Shown here in pieces: positions 1 to 11,330 of a stretch of 64,000 bases of DNA. The stretch covers positions 930,001 to 994,000 of the forward strand of contig AP026136.1 of assembly GCA_030295235.1 (NCBI GenBank), written 5' to 3'. The notes beneath the pieces were generated by a model, which was given only the letters and a program-made list of their open reading frames with translations, made no database searches and was not told the origin of the DNA. Both the position numbers and the translations under genes were made by a program. The stretch comes from Fistulifera solaris (Eukaryota > Bacillariophyta > Bacillariophyceae > Naviculales > Stauroneidaceae). The number at the start of each line of letters is the position of its first letter. Position 1 is the stretch's first letter.

Positions 1-1427
1 AGGAACTAGATGAATTGACGGATCGCATGCTGGAAGAGCTGGGTTTGAATAGTTGTGCAGACTCTTTTGTGGGTGGTCCTCTAATCAAGGGCATTTCTGG
101 AGGAGAGAGAAAGCGTACCAGCATTGGTATTGAGCTGGTGACAATGCCTTCAATCGTTTGTCTTGACGAACCCACCTCTGGGTTAGACGCGTTCTCTGCA
201 CTTCAATGTTGCGAAGTATTGAGAAAAGTTGCCAACGCCGGAGCTAGTGTTTTGTTCACCATTCATCAGCCTTCTTCCGAAATATTTGAAAGCTTGGATC
301 ATCTTATTTTAATGAACGGTGGACGCGTAATGTATCAGGGCTCGGTGAAGAACGTTTCACCGTTCTTTGGCGCCCGAGGTCACCCAGTTCCGAAAAATTA
401 TAACCCAGCGGATTGGCTTATCGTAAGTTGCTTGCTTGCATTCAATTTGCAATTTAATGTGTATTGTCTCACAGTTGATGTGCAGGATGTTGCTCAAGGT
501 GTATCCATGGAGGAGTTGAGCGAAGCTGGGTACTTCAATTCTGAGCAAAGAGTTAGAAGCTACAGAAAGTCCGTTTGTTGTCTTAAAGATAACGATTCAA
601 TAAGTCTTTGTGAAGAAGTAGTAAATCTCTTTCGAAGAGAGCTGCTGAACCTAAGACGTGATTGGACGGCGCCTTTTAACAGAGTGTTTGTGATGGGAGC
701 CTTGTCACTCTTCATCGGGATGATCTTCCTTGACGTTGGGAATGGAGACAAGCTCGATCCTTTCACCCTTCAAAGTCAGTTCGGTGCCATGATGATCGTG
801 TTAATCACATGTATGATGAGTGCCGTGCAGTTGACAATGTTTGTTTACCCTGAACAACGACCGATATTCCTTCGCGAATATAGTACAAATCATTATTCAG
901 CCTTTTCCTACCTCATGGCTCATCTAACCGCTGAAGCAATCTTAGTTGCCGTGAAAGTGTTCATTGTCGTCACACCTATCTACTTCATGGTTGGTTTATC
1001 GGGAAGTTATCTCATCTACATTCTGCTTACATTTACGCTATCAATGGCCATTACCGCGCAAGCGACTTGTGCGGCGTGTCTCGGTGGCGACAATGTGAAG
1101 CTGGTGACTCAGTTAACGCCTCTGATTTTTCAACCGCAGCTACTTTTCGCTGGCTTCTTCCTAAGCCCAGAGTTGATGCCAAACTGGATTCGTCCTATCC
1201 AGTTAGTTTGTACTATGACATATGCAACTCGAATATTGGTTGTGGAGGAGTTTCACGAGTGCAGCAGCGATGCCAGGGAGAGCAACGCTTGCCAAAAAAT
1301 GCTAGCGAGTACTAGGTCCGACCCGGATGACGTCTGGTGGAATTGGCTTATTTTAGCTGGTATTTTTGTTTTCTTCAGACTGTTGGCTATCTTCTTGCTG
1401 CAGCGATCAGCTAACGAATTTTACTAG
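1..1427 (+). CDS. ABCG-family half-transporter, 3' part (5' end outside window)
   Basis: C-terminal two thirds of an ABC transporter of the ABCG (White/Brown) class: nucleotide-binding domain first, then an ABC2 membrane domain. Visible are the signature ISGGERKRTSIG, the Walker B/D-loop VCLDEPTSGLD and the switch histidine in TIHQPS. About six hydrophobic segments follow from residue ~220. The Walker A region lies upstream of the window. A likely intron is 423-485 (63 nt, GTAAGT...CAG, phase 0). It contains no stop and keeps frame, so it also reads as 21 extra residues; removing it joins NPADWLI to DVAQG, as expected for the family. The gene converges on the next one with only 28 bp between stop codons. 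Substrate cannot be told from sequence; ABCG members export lipids or small hydrophobic compounds. Confidence 0.9.
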   Translation, partial: ELDELTDRMLEELGLNSCADSFVGGPLIKGISGGERKRTSIGIELVTMPSIVCLDEPTSGLDAFSALQCCEVLRKVANAGASVLFTIHQPSSEIFESLDHLILMNGGRVMYQGSVKNVSPFFGARGHPVPKNYNPADWLIVSCLLAFNLQFNVYCLTVDVQDVAQGVSMEELSEAGYFNSEQRVRSYRKSVCCLKDNDSISLCEEVVNLFRRELLNLRRDWTAPFNRVFVMGALSLFIGMIFLDVGNGDKLDPFTLQSQFGAMMIVLITCMMSAVQLTMFVYPEQRPIFLREYSTNHYSAFSYLMAHLTAEAILVAVKVFIVVTPIYFMVGLSGSYLIYILLTFTLSMAITAQATCAACLGGDNVKLVTQLTPLIFQPQLLFAGFFLSPELMPNWIRPIQLVCTMTYATRILVVEEFHECSSDARESNACQKMLASTRSDPDDVWWNWLILAGIFVFFRLLAIFLLQRSANEFY

Positions 1428-1455
1428 GCAGTTATACCTGAAAGACGAATTTACA

Positions 1456-2097
1456 TCATGAGTACTTGTGCCGTTTGCGTTCTGTTTCTGATGGTCCTCC
1501 TGATTGTCGTCTCATTGTAGCTACAACCCCAACTTTCAAGCCTTCATCTTGACTGGTTGAAAAGATACTTTTCTCCTTAATTTTCCTTTTCTTTTGAAAT
1601 GATTGCCAGGACTTCTGCTTCTTCTCCGACTCGATCTCCTTCATCTCTTGACGGTGTTTGCTTTTTAATGTTTTTATCGCTCGACGCTTACGATTTTTCT
1701 CAGCTTCTGTATCATTATCGCGCGGAATCAAATGATCGGGTATCTGAAACTCCTTGACTTTTTTCGAGGCCTTTATGGGTTCTGCTGGCTCACCTTCGGC
1801 TCGAGGGATTGGAAGAGCATGGGTGTCCTGTTCGCCGAGCTGTGTCCCAGATAGATCTGTTTGCCCAACAGAGGTCTCAACTGCGGCTTCTAAAGCCTTT
1901 TCAAGAATATCCGGCTCAAATTTTGTTGTCGATCTCTTTTCGCTCTCTAATGATTGTTTAGTAATAGAGAGAAGTTCTAAAAGGTCTGATTTCAGGGAGA
2001 GCAACGCCTCGTCGGTCGGAGATGCCCCCAACAGCTGCTCTACATCGGCCAGCTGGTTCTGATATTCTCGAATTTGCTCTGCAATCTCGTCGGCCAT
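1456..2097 (-). CDS. SPF30/SMNDC1-like splicing factor lacking a Tudor domain
   Basis: 213 residues. The N-terminus (EYQNQLADVEQLLG, then two short helices) and the C-terminus (KSWQSFQKKRK...KSIFSTSQDEG.KVGVV) have the same order and spacing as SPF30/SMNDC1, a U2-snRNP-associated factor needed for tri-snRNP joining. The middle (IPDHLIPRDNDTEAEKNRKRR) also fits family members. The Tudor domain that SPF30 carries between these parts, which reads dimethyl-arginine on Sm proteins, is not visible. Residues ~55-110 are instead an acidic, proline-containing linker. No intron or frame break is seen that could hide it. Basic, Lys-rich, probably nuclear. The family call is from motif memory and needs a profile search. 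Confidence 0.68.
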   Translation of the reverse strand: MADEIAEQIREYQNQLADVEQLLGASPTDEALLSLKSDLLELLSITKQSLESEKRSTTKFEPDILEKALEAAVETSVGQTDLSGTQLGEQDTHALPIPRAEGEPAEPIKASKKVKEFQIPDHLIPRDNDTEAEKNRKRRAIKTLKSKHRQEMKEIESEKKQKSWQSFQKKRKIKEKSIFSTSQDEGLKVGVVATMRRQSGGPSETERKRHKYS

Positions 2098-2571
2098 AGC
2101 TTTGTAATGCTCAGTGCGCTTTCAATGAATAATTACCTCGTGTTATTGCTTAGCTCTTGTTTTTCGCACCCAACTCGCGTCTCGGTTCGGCGTTTCCTGA
2201 AAACTGAAACGCACCTATCACAGACGACGGTCAGAACCTGACATGCTATGTCTGCGTTTCATATCATAAAATCCGTACTATTTTAGCCATTTTTTACATG
2301 ATTGATGTTCAGATGTAGCTATTTCACGCAAATTACTCTCAAACACCAAGCACTCATTATCTAAAGTCTCTGTGACGCGTCTAAATCGCACCACCAACGA
2401 AATGGCTCGACCTAGCTATTCAAAGATTATCAGTACAAACTCCATTTACAGCGTCCGGGATAATAGGCTTTGGCCTTCTCTAGACCTCAGACCAAAGCTA
2501 GAAACCAGATGAGCATGGGGGGATTTATGTCGACACAGTACTCTCTGCTTGCCTGCTTCTGTAGAAGCAAG
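2098..2571. other. intergenic, promoter of SPF30-like gene and 3' flank of the Ca2+ ATPase
   Basis: 474 bp. No conserved coding frame, RNA gene or repeat recognised. It should contain the promoter of the gene ending at 2097 and the polyadenylation region of the ATPase gene. Confidence 0.5.
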
Positions 2572-5500
2572 TTATAGAGCTAACACGGAGCTCGATTTGG
2601 CTCCCCCTGTTCGTCCGCACAGCTCCTTTATCAGCCTTGCTAAAAAGGAGCCTCTTCCAAAGAGCCAATTTTTAGTTTTCGCTGCCAAACCTGTTCCTAC
2701 TTTGGTGGCCACAAGCGACGTTCCGCAATCGTCGATGAAAATTTTTGGAAAGAACAATTTGCGCGCTGTGTCAAGCCAAAGGACAGTTGAGCTGAGCATT
2801 GCAATATAAATGATATCTTCGATGCTGATTGCTTCCGTTTGAAATACCTGCTGAAATGGAGGCGCAAAGACAATTAAAAACTGCCCCACCATGCTCAAAC
2901 CAACTGCCCAAATGAAAGCCATGTTCTTCAGTTTTGCAAGAAGGACAACGTTAGGTACCACAGGACGTTAAACCTCCTCAAAATATCTTAAAATGATACT
3001 GGAAATACTTACTCCAGAGACTGAAATTTCGTAAAAACACTTATTGGCCGATCGACATACGTACGCATTGAAAAGATCGCAGTTGACAAACGTCATGAAT
3101 GTCATCGTCGTGTCTCGCTTCGAAACGTTGCCGTCTTCCAATTCATGCGAGAAAACTGGCAAAAGAATCAATGTTGGTGAGACGTGTGGGTAGGATGATC
3201 GCTTCCTGTTTAGCATCGTTTGCGAAAATTTACCTTTTAATGTCAGAAACAGAATAAGGACTGAACTTGTTATGGCACGCAATAGTAAGGCTCTCGTTAC
3301 AATAGGGTCATTAGAGCGCCTCGGTTTCGCCTCTAAAATGGCGTCAGAGACGGGTTCAACTCCAAGGCTTTGTGCAGGAGGACCATCCATGACAACATTG
3401 ATCCACAGAATTTGCATGGCATTCAAAGGCGGTGGCAAACCCAGCGCGGTAGCCATGCCAGCCAGGGATAGTGCCGCGAAGGATGTGCTTAATTGGAAAG
3501 CAAGGAAGCAGCGTATATTGAAAAATATCCCTTTCCCCTCTCTGATGGCAGTCGTTATGGTGCTGAAATTGTCATCGGCAAGTACCACGTCGGCAGCTTC
3601 TTTAGCAACATCAGTGCCCTTTCCCATAGCTATTCCTACATCCGAAGCCTTTAGCGAGAGAGCGTCGTTTACTCCGTCGCCGGTCATTGCTACGATTTCG
3701 CCACTCCTTTGCACTTTTTTAAACAAGGTAAGAGAATGGTCGAACTCAATGGTTCACACGAGTTGCATCACTACGTACGTGCTCGAACAATGGCGAGTTT
3801 GTGCCGTGGAACTACACGGTAGAAAACTCGCACATTTAAAATACTAAATGGCAGATTCTCGGGTGGTATCGCATCGAGCTCAGCCCCACTCAGCGACTCC
3901 GTGACGCCATTCTCGACATCGTTAGACGACAAAAGTAGATCACTAAGGCCATCTACTAAGAACTCAGGGTCGATGTCTCCAATGATGCCACACCGCTTAG
4001 CAATTGCAATGGCTGTTTCCTTCGAGTCGCCGGTCACCATCATCACTTTTACGCCTCCCGCCCGTAATTTCCGGATAGACTCAGAGACGCCCTCGCGTGG
4101 AGGGTCCTCCATTCCCATGAGTCCAGCAAATGTCAAGTGTCCCAATGTTCGGCCAAATGCGAAAGCAAGAACCCGAAGTCCACTTGCGGCCATACGCCGA
4201 GACTGAGAAAGCACAAGTGCTCTGTCGTCTTCGGCAAGATTGTCCGATGCGCCATTTGGGAGAACAAAGGACACACACTCGCCCAACACCTTCTCAGGCA
4301 TTCCCTTGACAAAATAAAGACTCCCATCAGCAGACAACCGACTCCCTCGTTTTGGAGGTGTTTGCACGGAACACGCGTCTGTAAATGTTTCGCAAACATG
4401 CATTCCGTTCACCGGCCTAGCCCTAACTTCCATGCATTTCCTATCACTCGTAAACGGCACTTCCTGAAGTCGATGATACTGAGGCCTAGGATCAGGAACA
4501 CCAGTCTTAGCCGCCGCTACTAATAGCGCCAGTTCTGTAGGTTGACCAGAAAGCGTACCACCCGTGTGACCTTCGGCCTCAGCGTCAATGCATTCAACAA
4601 GCGTTGCATTATTACAAAGACAAGCAGTGTTCAAAAGAGCATGCAGCGCCTTAAATTCGGCAAAGTCAACTTGTTGTGCTTTATAGGAAGCCACTCGCTG
4701 CTCGCCCGAAGGACTTAACCATGTCAGCTTCCCAGAATGAACCCCATAGCCGACACCTGTATAAGTGAAGTTGGTCTGAGGCCATGCAAGAGTGAACATA
4801 CTTCGAACCGTCATCTCGTTTTGCGTGAGAGTTCCCGTTTTATCTGACGCTACAGATGTTATGCAACCTAGTGACTCCACAACTGGAAGCTTCTTTACAA
4901 TCGCTTTGTAGCGCGCCATTCTCAACACACCCAAGGCCAATGTAACAGTGACACAAATCGGAAGACCTTCTGGTATAGCAGCAACCGCAAGACTAACAGC
5001 CACCGTGAGCGTTTCTAACAATGGTCGACCCTTACGCCATCCCCATAGGCCAATCACAACAATGGCAAGTGAACTGAAGAACGCGAGTCTTTGTCCTAGC
5101 TCGTCGATTTTAACTTGAAGAGGTGACTTTCGACTGGCTACTTGACCCAACTCCATCGAAATCTTGCCAAACTCAGTCGAACAGCCGACAGCAAGAACGA
5201 TTGCTCTGGCGCGACCAGATATCACCATGGTTCCAGCAAAGGCGACGTTCTCCTGTTGGGTCAACAGAGGATTTGGCGGTAAGCGAAGTCCTTCACCGGT
5301 TTTGCCGACAGGGTGGTTTTCACCTGTTAGCGACGACTCGTCCACCATGAGCTCCACCGAGTCTACTATTCTACAATCGGCGGGGACCCGACTAATGCGC
5401 GTTGAGATACAGACAGAACATTTGTAAGCAATCGCCAAACAAACTTACTCTCCAGTGGATAAAATGACAAGGTCTCCAATCACAAGGTCAACGGCCAGAA

Positions 5501-6224
5501 AGTCGTCCATTACTTTTCCATCCCTTACCACTGTACATTCATGCGGAACCAAATGAGCCAGTTTTTCTAGGGCTACGTCAGATCGATACTCTTGAATAGC
5601 AGCCACCAAGCTCACAATCATCAAAGCAATAGAAATGCTAACAGCATCTGCCACGTTTCCAAGAATTACAGAGATACCAGCCGAACCCAGCAGCATCAAT
5701 ATTAGAGGCTCTTTAAATTGCGACATTACTCCCTCCAGTATGGGCTGTATTTTAGAGAACAAGCGCCCGCGTAAACCTCGAGTCGTCTCATTGTCTCCCT
5801 CGCTACTAACATCACCCTTCATTCGATTCGCACCGAAACGACGGCGCAACAAAGATATTTGTCGCGACGGCCAGCCATGGCTGAGCAGTTGCGAAGTATT
5901 ACTTGTTTCCTTGCTAGAGGCAAGTGCTGCTATATGTCGTGCAACGTCTTCCGGCTGCCAGGAGCATTCTTCGGACCTTGTGTAGGGATACTCTTCTTCC
6001 GTTGCGAGTGCCCTTTTACTGTTTGTTGTTATCATTTCCGTCGCACCAAAGATTAATACAGTAACGGAGTCTAATGAGAAGAAGGAGAATGCTGAATTGA
6101 AAGATGCTTTGATTATTGAAGGTTTCCCTTCTGAAATGACGTCCACAGGCAACTTGCGATGAGGGTGTGAGAAACGTAACTCGGGACCCATTGCGATGTC
6201 ACAGTCACGCACAAATTTCGACAT
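2572..6224 (-). CDS. secretory-pathway Ca2+/Mn2+ P-type ATPase (SPCA/PMR1 type), five exons
   Basis: P2A-type pump that moves Ca2+ and Mn2+ into the Golgi/secretory lumen at the cost of ATP. Exons on the minus strand: 6224-5449, 5391-3779, 3713-3234, 3155-3013, 2925-2572; introns of 57, 65, 78 and 87 nt, all GT-AG. The spliced length is 3366 nt, giving 1121 residues in one frame. Family motifs: the actuator-domain ESSLTGE, PEGLP in membrane helix 4, the phosphorylation site SDKTGTLT, the hinge MTGDGVNDA, and MDGPPAQSLGVEPVS in helix 6, which is typical of SPCA rather than SERCA or PMCA. Splicing restores LSTGD-RVPADC and IVRALQRSGE, confirming the junctions. The N-terminus before the first membrane helix is long (~150 residues) and its start is uncertain; an in-frame Met lies about 65 residues in. 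No frame breaks here. Confidence 0.95.
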
Positions 6225-6297
6225 TGCTCAAGAACTAAGTCGAAATTTTTAGAAGTACACAAGTTGAGTTATTCAAAAAGCTTAAAGGCTAAAGGGT

Positions 6298-7953
6298 TCA
6301 CTCATCTGTTTCCTCTTTCTTTCTTGCTTTGAATCTTTCAGCGCCTTCCAAAGCTTCTGCGGCTTGCTGAAGAGCATTGCGGACTTCCTCATCGAGTGAG
6401 GACAAATCGCGACGTGTTGAGGGAGCTTTCTTGTCGACCTTGTCAACTATAGCCTGTTTCGGCGGAAAAGGGGGTGCTTTCAATGAAGACTTCTTGACAT
6501 TTTCCGATGCATCGGGCTGAGTCTTGGGTGGCTTAGGAGGCGCTAATGGCTTGTTCGTGGCTACAGGTGAGGATCGTGGAGTTGGTTTCTGCAGAGCCGC
6601 TGTGGGACTTTTCACTTGTACCGACTGTTTTGCTTTTACTTTCATTGCTTGCTCGGCCGCGTTAGAACTCGTTTGATGCTTCGTTCCTGCTTTATTCGAG
6701 TCCAATCTCTCTACCACGGCATTGTAAGCAGCAGTTCCGATCGCTTTCGCAAGCCACCACGTTGCTTTCCCCGTCGTTTTCAATACGAATCCCGTCACTT
6801 TGAAAACAACATCGCTCGCTTTTGGAGGACTCGGAGGAGGTATTGACGGCGGCTTTGGTTTTGGCTTTTCCAGTCCTACCAACACTTTCACACTTGTGGC
6901 ACCATCGTTCACTGTTTCAATGACTTTCGTGAACGTTTGCTTTGTTTCGTCGGCTTTTCGTTGTACAGTATTTGGTAGATCTCGGACATCCGCAACGAAC
7001 TGCTTTGTAGTCGACACAGTGCTTTCAACCTTGTTTTGGATGTCCTCTACAGTCTCTTTCGCCTTGACAGGTATAGCCTGCATGGTTTCAACTGCATCTT
7101 CTACCGTCTCAGGAATCGTGGCTGCAAAGCGGGCGGTCGATTCGGCGGCTTTTTGAATTTCCCTAGGCATCGATAGCATAAAATTAACAAACGATTTGAT
7201 GCTATCAGCTACCGCATATACAAAATCTTTCACTTCCTCCACCTTCTTTTGAGTTTCTAGTCTTTGCAAGCGGATTCTTTCTTTGCCTTCTAGTTGAACT
7301 AATTCCACCTGGGCTGCCAGCCGATTGAATATATTTCCTGACCGCAAGCGAGGCTCTAACTCAGCCAATACTTGGGGACTCAGCAAGCTACCCTTACTGC
7401 TCACTTCGGCTACCGATAGAACTGGTAAAGAGTTGACCCGTTTCATTCGAACTTCGGCTGACGCCTCGGGCTTGTTTGTGATAGCCTTTCCGGCGATGTC
7501 CAGTGTTCCATAAAACACGTCTTTTACCTGATCAAACGGAGAATCCTTACTCAACTGAAATTTGTCTTCAGTGGCAAACAAAGAGACTGTAGAAGAAGGT
7601 TCAGCCTTTCCCAGTAGCGCTGCTTTCCGTTCCGAATAACCATCGATCACTTTACTCTCTGCGGCGGCTTTTCCTTTAGCCAAGTTTTGAAGTGTATCAA
7701 CACCGGTGTAGATAGTTTTCTTAAACTGATCAAATTCATTTATGCTCTTTTCTTTCCTTATTGTTTGTTGCAATGCTCGTTGAGCCGGAGTCAGGTTCCG
7801 TTTATCATTGTTTTCGACAGCAAACCGTTTCCATTTGAAGTTGCCGGACAGGCTCTGCTGATTTTGTTTACAGCTTGGAAAAGCCTTCGAAAATACCACA
7901 GTTGCAGCAAAAACGAATAGCCGAAACAGTTTGAACCGAGGTCGATTTAGCAT
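6298..7953 (-). CDS. plastid-targeted helical protein, unknown function
   Basis: 551 residues, single exon. The N-terminus is a hydrophobic signal peptide ending VVFSKA followed by FPSCKQ. A Phe right after the cleavage site is the diatom bipartite plastid-targeting pattern. Residues ~250-360 form a run of amphipathic helices rich in Thr, Val, Lys and Glu with spaced prolines, of the kind seen in LEA- or apolipoprotein-like membrane-surface proteins. A proline block (KPKPKPPSIPPPSPPK) follows, then a possible hydrophobic helix around WWLAKAIGTAAYN, then a low-complexity Lys/Pro/Ala tail ending in an acidic coiled coil. I do not recognise a family. The ATG at 7953 is favoured because it starts the signal peptide. 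Confidence 0.75.
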   Translation of the reverse strand: MLNRPRFKLFRLFVFAATVVFSKAFPSCKQNQQSLSGNFKWKRFAVENNDKRNLTPAQRALQQTIRKEKSINEFDQFKKTIYTGVDTLQNLAKGKAAAESKVIDGYSERKAALLGKAEPSSTVSLFATEDKFQLSKDSPFDQVKDVFYGTLDIAGKAITNKPEASAEVRMKRVNSLPVLSVAEVSSKGSLLSPQVLAELEPRLRSGNIFNRLAAQVELVQLEGKERIRLQRLETQKKVEEVKDFVYAVADSIKSFVNFMLSMPREIQKAAESTARFAATIPETVEDAVETMQAIPVKAKETVEDIQNKVESTVSTTKQFVADVRDLPNTVQRKADETKQTFTKVIETVNDGATSVKVLVGLEKPKPKPPSIPPPSPPKASDVVFKVTGFVLKTTGKATWWLAKAIGTAAYNAVVERLDSNKAGTKHQTSSNAAEQAMKVKAKQSVQVKSPTAALQKPTPRSSPVATNKPLAPPKPPKTQPDASENVKKSSLKAPPFPPKQAIVDKVDKKAPSTRRDLSSLDEEVRNALQQAAEALEGAERFKARKKEETDE

Positions 7954-8528
7954 GATCTTTATTCACTATGTGATTTATGCGCGGCGGGAGTTTTCGCAAC
8001 AGACCAAAGAAATTGCAACGTCCAACTTTCAAAATCACTTGAACTAGAAACAGGTTCGTTAATACAGACTCTAATCCAAGTATTGCCTCACGAGAAGCTC
8101 GTTGCTTGTCGCGTTTCGGAACTCGGAACGCTTTTGTTTTTTCGTGGCCGCTTTTCCCATTGTGAGCGAAGATTTTGCCGGATCTTTCCTTCAAGAAAGG
8201 ACGGGTTCTTGCATTACTTGTACGACATTTACCATGACTGAATCCAGTCATGGCAAAGTGCTGCCTACACTCTGGGATTATAGTTAAACTTGAATAGGCT
8301 ATAAAATCTAGGCGCAAATTGCAACCGTGGTTTACAGTCGATAGCATGACATTCTATCCTACTGGCTAATGATTATTGCTACTACCGATCGATATATGGA
8401 CTAACGATCAAACGTCGTAAGGTTGTTCATTGCCTTGTCGGAGAAACACACCGACGAACATCAATCAATTGATACCAACCATATCAAGGAAAACCAGTTA
8501 CAAAAACTGTCTCGTGCAGAATGTAAAA
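7954..8528. other. intergenic with one dispersed-repeat copy
   Basis: 575 bp between the plastid-protein start and the 3' end of the bHLH-PAS gene. It holds a copy of the window's dispersed quasi-palindrome (8233-8252 plus similar flank to ~8290). No supported gene; a long open frame on the minus strand (7868-8347) has no recognisable domain. Confidence 0.5.
8233..8290 (+). repeat. dispersed quasi-palindrome repeat, copy
   Basis: CATGACTGAATCCAGTCATG with perfect 8-bp arms, followed by GGCAAAGTGCTGCCTACACT and GGGATTATAGTTAA. Same layout as the other copies. Confidence 0.75.
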
Positions 8529-10700
8529 CTATAATGTTGATTGCTTACGTTTCTTGTGAGCTTTCCTTGAACATTTTGGATAAAGCAGATTGGATTCGTG
8601 AGATCTAGCAAAGAGTAGGGCGAGTAGCTCAGGAGGGACAGATCCCATCGTTCCGTTGCCGCCCGATTGATCCGACAACACAACGTGAAAGCACCGTTTT
8701 CGCGGATCGAAGTTAGTCATCAATGTGACCTGAAAAGAAATAATATGAGAAAATACCTACCTAGTACATGCGACAACCTGAAGTGCCTCCTTTTCTTACT
8801 CACCGTCATGACAAGCGGGAAAGAAACATTCTCATCATTTCTTTTTCTTGGAAAACTGACGCATGGTAATGTTAGGGTCAATTTTCCACTCAATCGCTTC
8901 ATGCTTCCTTCCTGCGACGGAGAAGACGATCTTAAAGCCTTTGCAACGAAATCGAAAAGTTTTGCGAGCTCTCGTGAAGGCACTAAACTGAAGATTGTCA
9001 ATCTCTGTAATTCCTTGGGCTCAAGACCAGTGATTACCAAGAAGAACGCATTCCCTGTTACAAGACAGTGAGTAAGATATAGAATGCACACATCGATACC
9101 CAATCAAACCACACTGATCACTTACATGCAACAATCTTTCCCGAGTCGGTTGCTAACAACTGAGGAATACTAGACTTGATAAATACGTCCTGAAAATTCA
9201 GATCGAAGTCTCCAGTAGCAACATTCAAAGAGTTGATTCTCCTTGGTCGAGTGTTTCCATTTAAGCCCATAATCCCACATGGTAACGACGTTGTAGATTC
9301 TGTTATAGCCGTTCTTGCCTCATTTTCTACACCGCTGGACCCTGCAGATGATAGGGTAGACTGATGTGAAACTATTAAACGTTGTGCTTTTCGCCCTTTT
9401 GAAGAATCTCTTATAGCACCACCTACTCCAGTGACGGCTTTAGGTGGCATTTTGGCTGACATGGACGAATCGGTAAGATCAGATAAAGTGCTTTCTGGCT
9501 CGGAACGCTCTTGTTGTACCAATTCATCTTCTACTACTCGTAAACGTCTGACCTCCAACTGATTCTTTACATCTTGTAGAGCTTTTTCTTTGAGCTCATT
9601 TGCATTTTTCATGTGCTTAAGATATCGAGCACACCTTGAGTGAGATTGGAGGCCTAATAGTTAGTGCGTGTTGCTGTAAAGCTAGTCATCCGGAACTTAA
9701 CTTACGAGGATAAAGTGTGGAACTTGCTGTTCACTTCAATCTTCCAACCATCCTTTTCCATTTTGACGCGCAACTGTTCAATTAAATTAGTTATTTGTTG
9801 AGCCCGCTTCTGCTCCTTTGCATTCTTGACTCCTTTACTCTCAACAGTACACGCCATTGCCCCAGGCAACCTGTTGTTATGTTCGTGGGTGGCTACGAAT
9901 TCCGGCATGGGGACACCAAATGGAAAATCGTCAAGACTCTGAGGCGTCTTTTGCGACGCAAGGAAGTTTGCATACAATTCCGCGGAACTACTCGAAATCA
10001 TAGAGGTACTCTTCTCTTTGTTAAAGTAGGAATGTGAAGAGGTGTCTTCAGCGTTCTTCATCTGCTCAGCCTCTACTGCCGTATGAAATAGAAAAGGGCT
10101 CGCACCCCAGGCCGCTGCAAGATTATTGAACGCTGCTTGTGCCATATTCAAAGCGTCATATGGCGGACACGCAGCTGATGACTGTATACCTTGAGGATGC
10201 AATTGGGTAGTTGTTTCCGGTCTGAATACATGCCCCGATGAATAATCACCGGTATGATCGATTTCATTGTAACTGCTGTTTGTGAATTCCAACGGTTCGT
10301 TCGATGACACAATTTCTACTGGTTGTTGCGTCAAACCTTTTAACTTTTCGTTCTCATGTAGGTGGTCAACTGTACTCATTCTACTCTCGCCTTGCTGATC
10401 GGATGGGATTGAAGATGTTGAACTCCTCGAGGTTAATCTTGTATTCGTCCCGGGCTTTCCGTCTGTTTCGATCCCGTCACCATCATCGCCATAATCTGTC
10501 ATCAACGTGTATTCGAGATTATTGCTGTTCGTTAATTCCCTCCAAACTGGGGCCCTATCTCGCCTTGAGCTCAAGAACCCCGTTTCGTCTCCCTCGAGCT
10601 TGTCGTTGCACTCGCCGTCCAATAACGAACAGAAATCGAGGTCCATCAGGTCCATTTTTCGATCATCATCTAAATCGTTCGATGCTTCCGATGGGGTCAT
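8529..10700 (-). CDS. bHLH-PAS transcription factor, four exons
   Basis: Exons on the minus strand: 10700-9706, 9634-9126, 9054-8804, 8729-8529; introns of 71, 71 and 74 nt, all GT-AG. Spliced length 1956 nt, 651 residues. A long acidic/Ser-rich N-terminus precedes a bHLH region at ~295-360: basic stretch KEQKRAQQI, helix 1 NLIEQLRVKME, then a second helix ARYLKHMKNANELKEK that continues into a coiled coil. The bHLH is split by intron 1. A PAS core follows at ~475-560 (IPQLLATDSGKIVAW across intron 2, then ITGLEPKELQRL). bHLH-PAS proteins are the diatom family that includes the light/dark rhythm regulator RITMO1; whether this is that gene or a paralogue cannot be decided here. Nuclear; probably binds E-box-like sites as a dimer. 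No frame breaks. Confidence 0.88.
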
Positions 10701-11330
10701 CTCTCGTTTAACTTAAGAATAATGACTTATCTTTTCTCTTCTTGTTCGACGTAGCTATTGTATCTCATTGACTTTTATTGCTTTGCGACGACCGCCTTGT
10801 GCTTCACGATTTCAAGATCAGAGATGCGCAGCGATTGCCATCTGTCGAAAACTCCTTGGCAACCGGCCCTTCGGTTTCAAAACTGGAAACTGGAAGTACT
10901 AACAAGTTTTATACTAGAAAAATTAGTACTGATTGTTACCAGTTGTCATCTGTCGCGGATGTCACTTTCCCACATTTTTCTAAAGAATTCAGAAGACCCA
11001 GTTGAAGTTTCAATTACTGTTTGTGGACGGGTGGTGGACAGGGAACGAACAAGCACGATTAAGGACAAGGGCACATCATAATACAACTACTAATCTAGCT
11101 TTTCACCTTTCACCGTTCCCTAAAATTCATGAAGTAACTCTCTATTGAACAAGCACATGGGTCGATTGCGGCAGAACTCTTAGAAACGAGAATCCATTTG
11201 GTATCGTTTTCCACAATTCAATAATATATTCGTATGTCTAATGTAAAGGTCCAGCACTATGCCAAATGCAATGTATCAAGAGCGTGCAACAAAACATGCT
11301 GGTTGGTTTCTTAACACAGGCTACCTAACT
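10701..11330. promoter_or_regulatory. upstream region of the bHLH-PAS gene
   Basis: 630 bp separating the bHLH-PAS start from the 3' end of the upstream gene on the same strand. It should hold the promoter of the transcription factor. Short open frames (for example 10758-11081 +) show no domain or signal peptide and are not called. Confidence 0.4.

Noticed and set aside
7868-8347. 159-residue open frame on the minus strand
   Set aside because: Overlaps the plastid-protein start and the dispersed repeat, has no domain or signal and looks random.
10758-11081. 107-residue open frame on the plus strand
   Set aside because: Lies in the bHLH-PAS promoter region, no recognisable content and no splice-site support.
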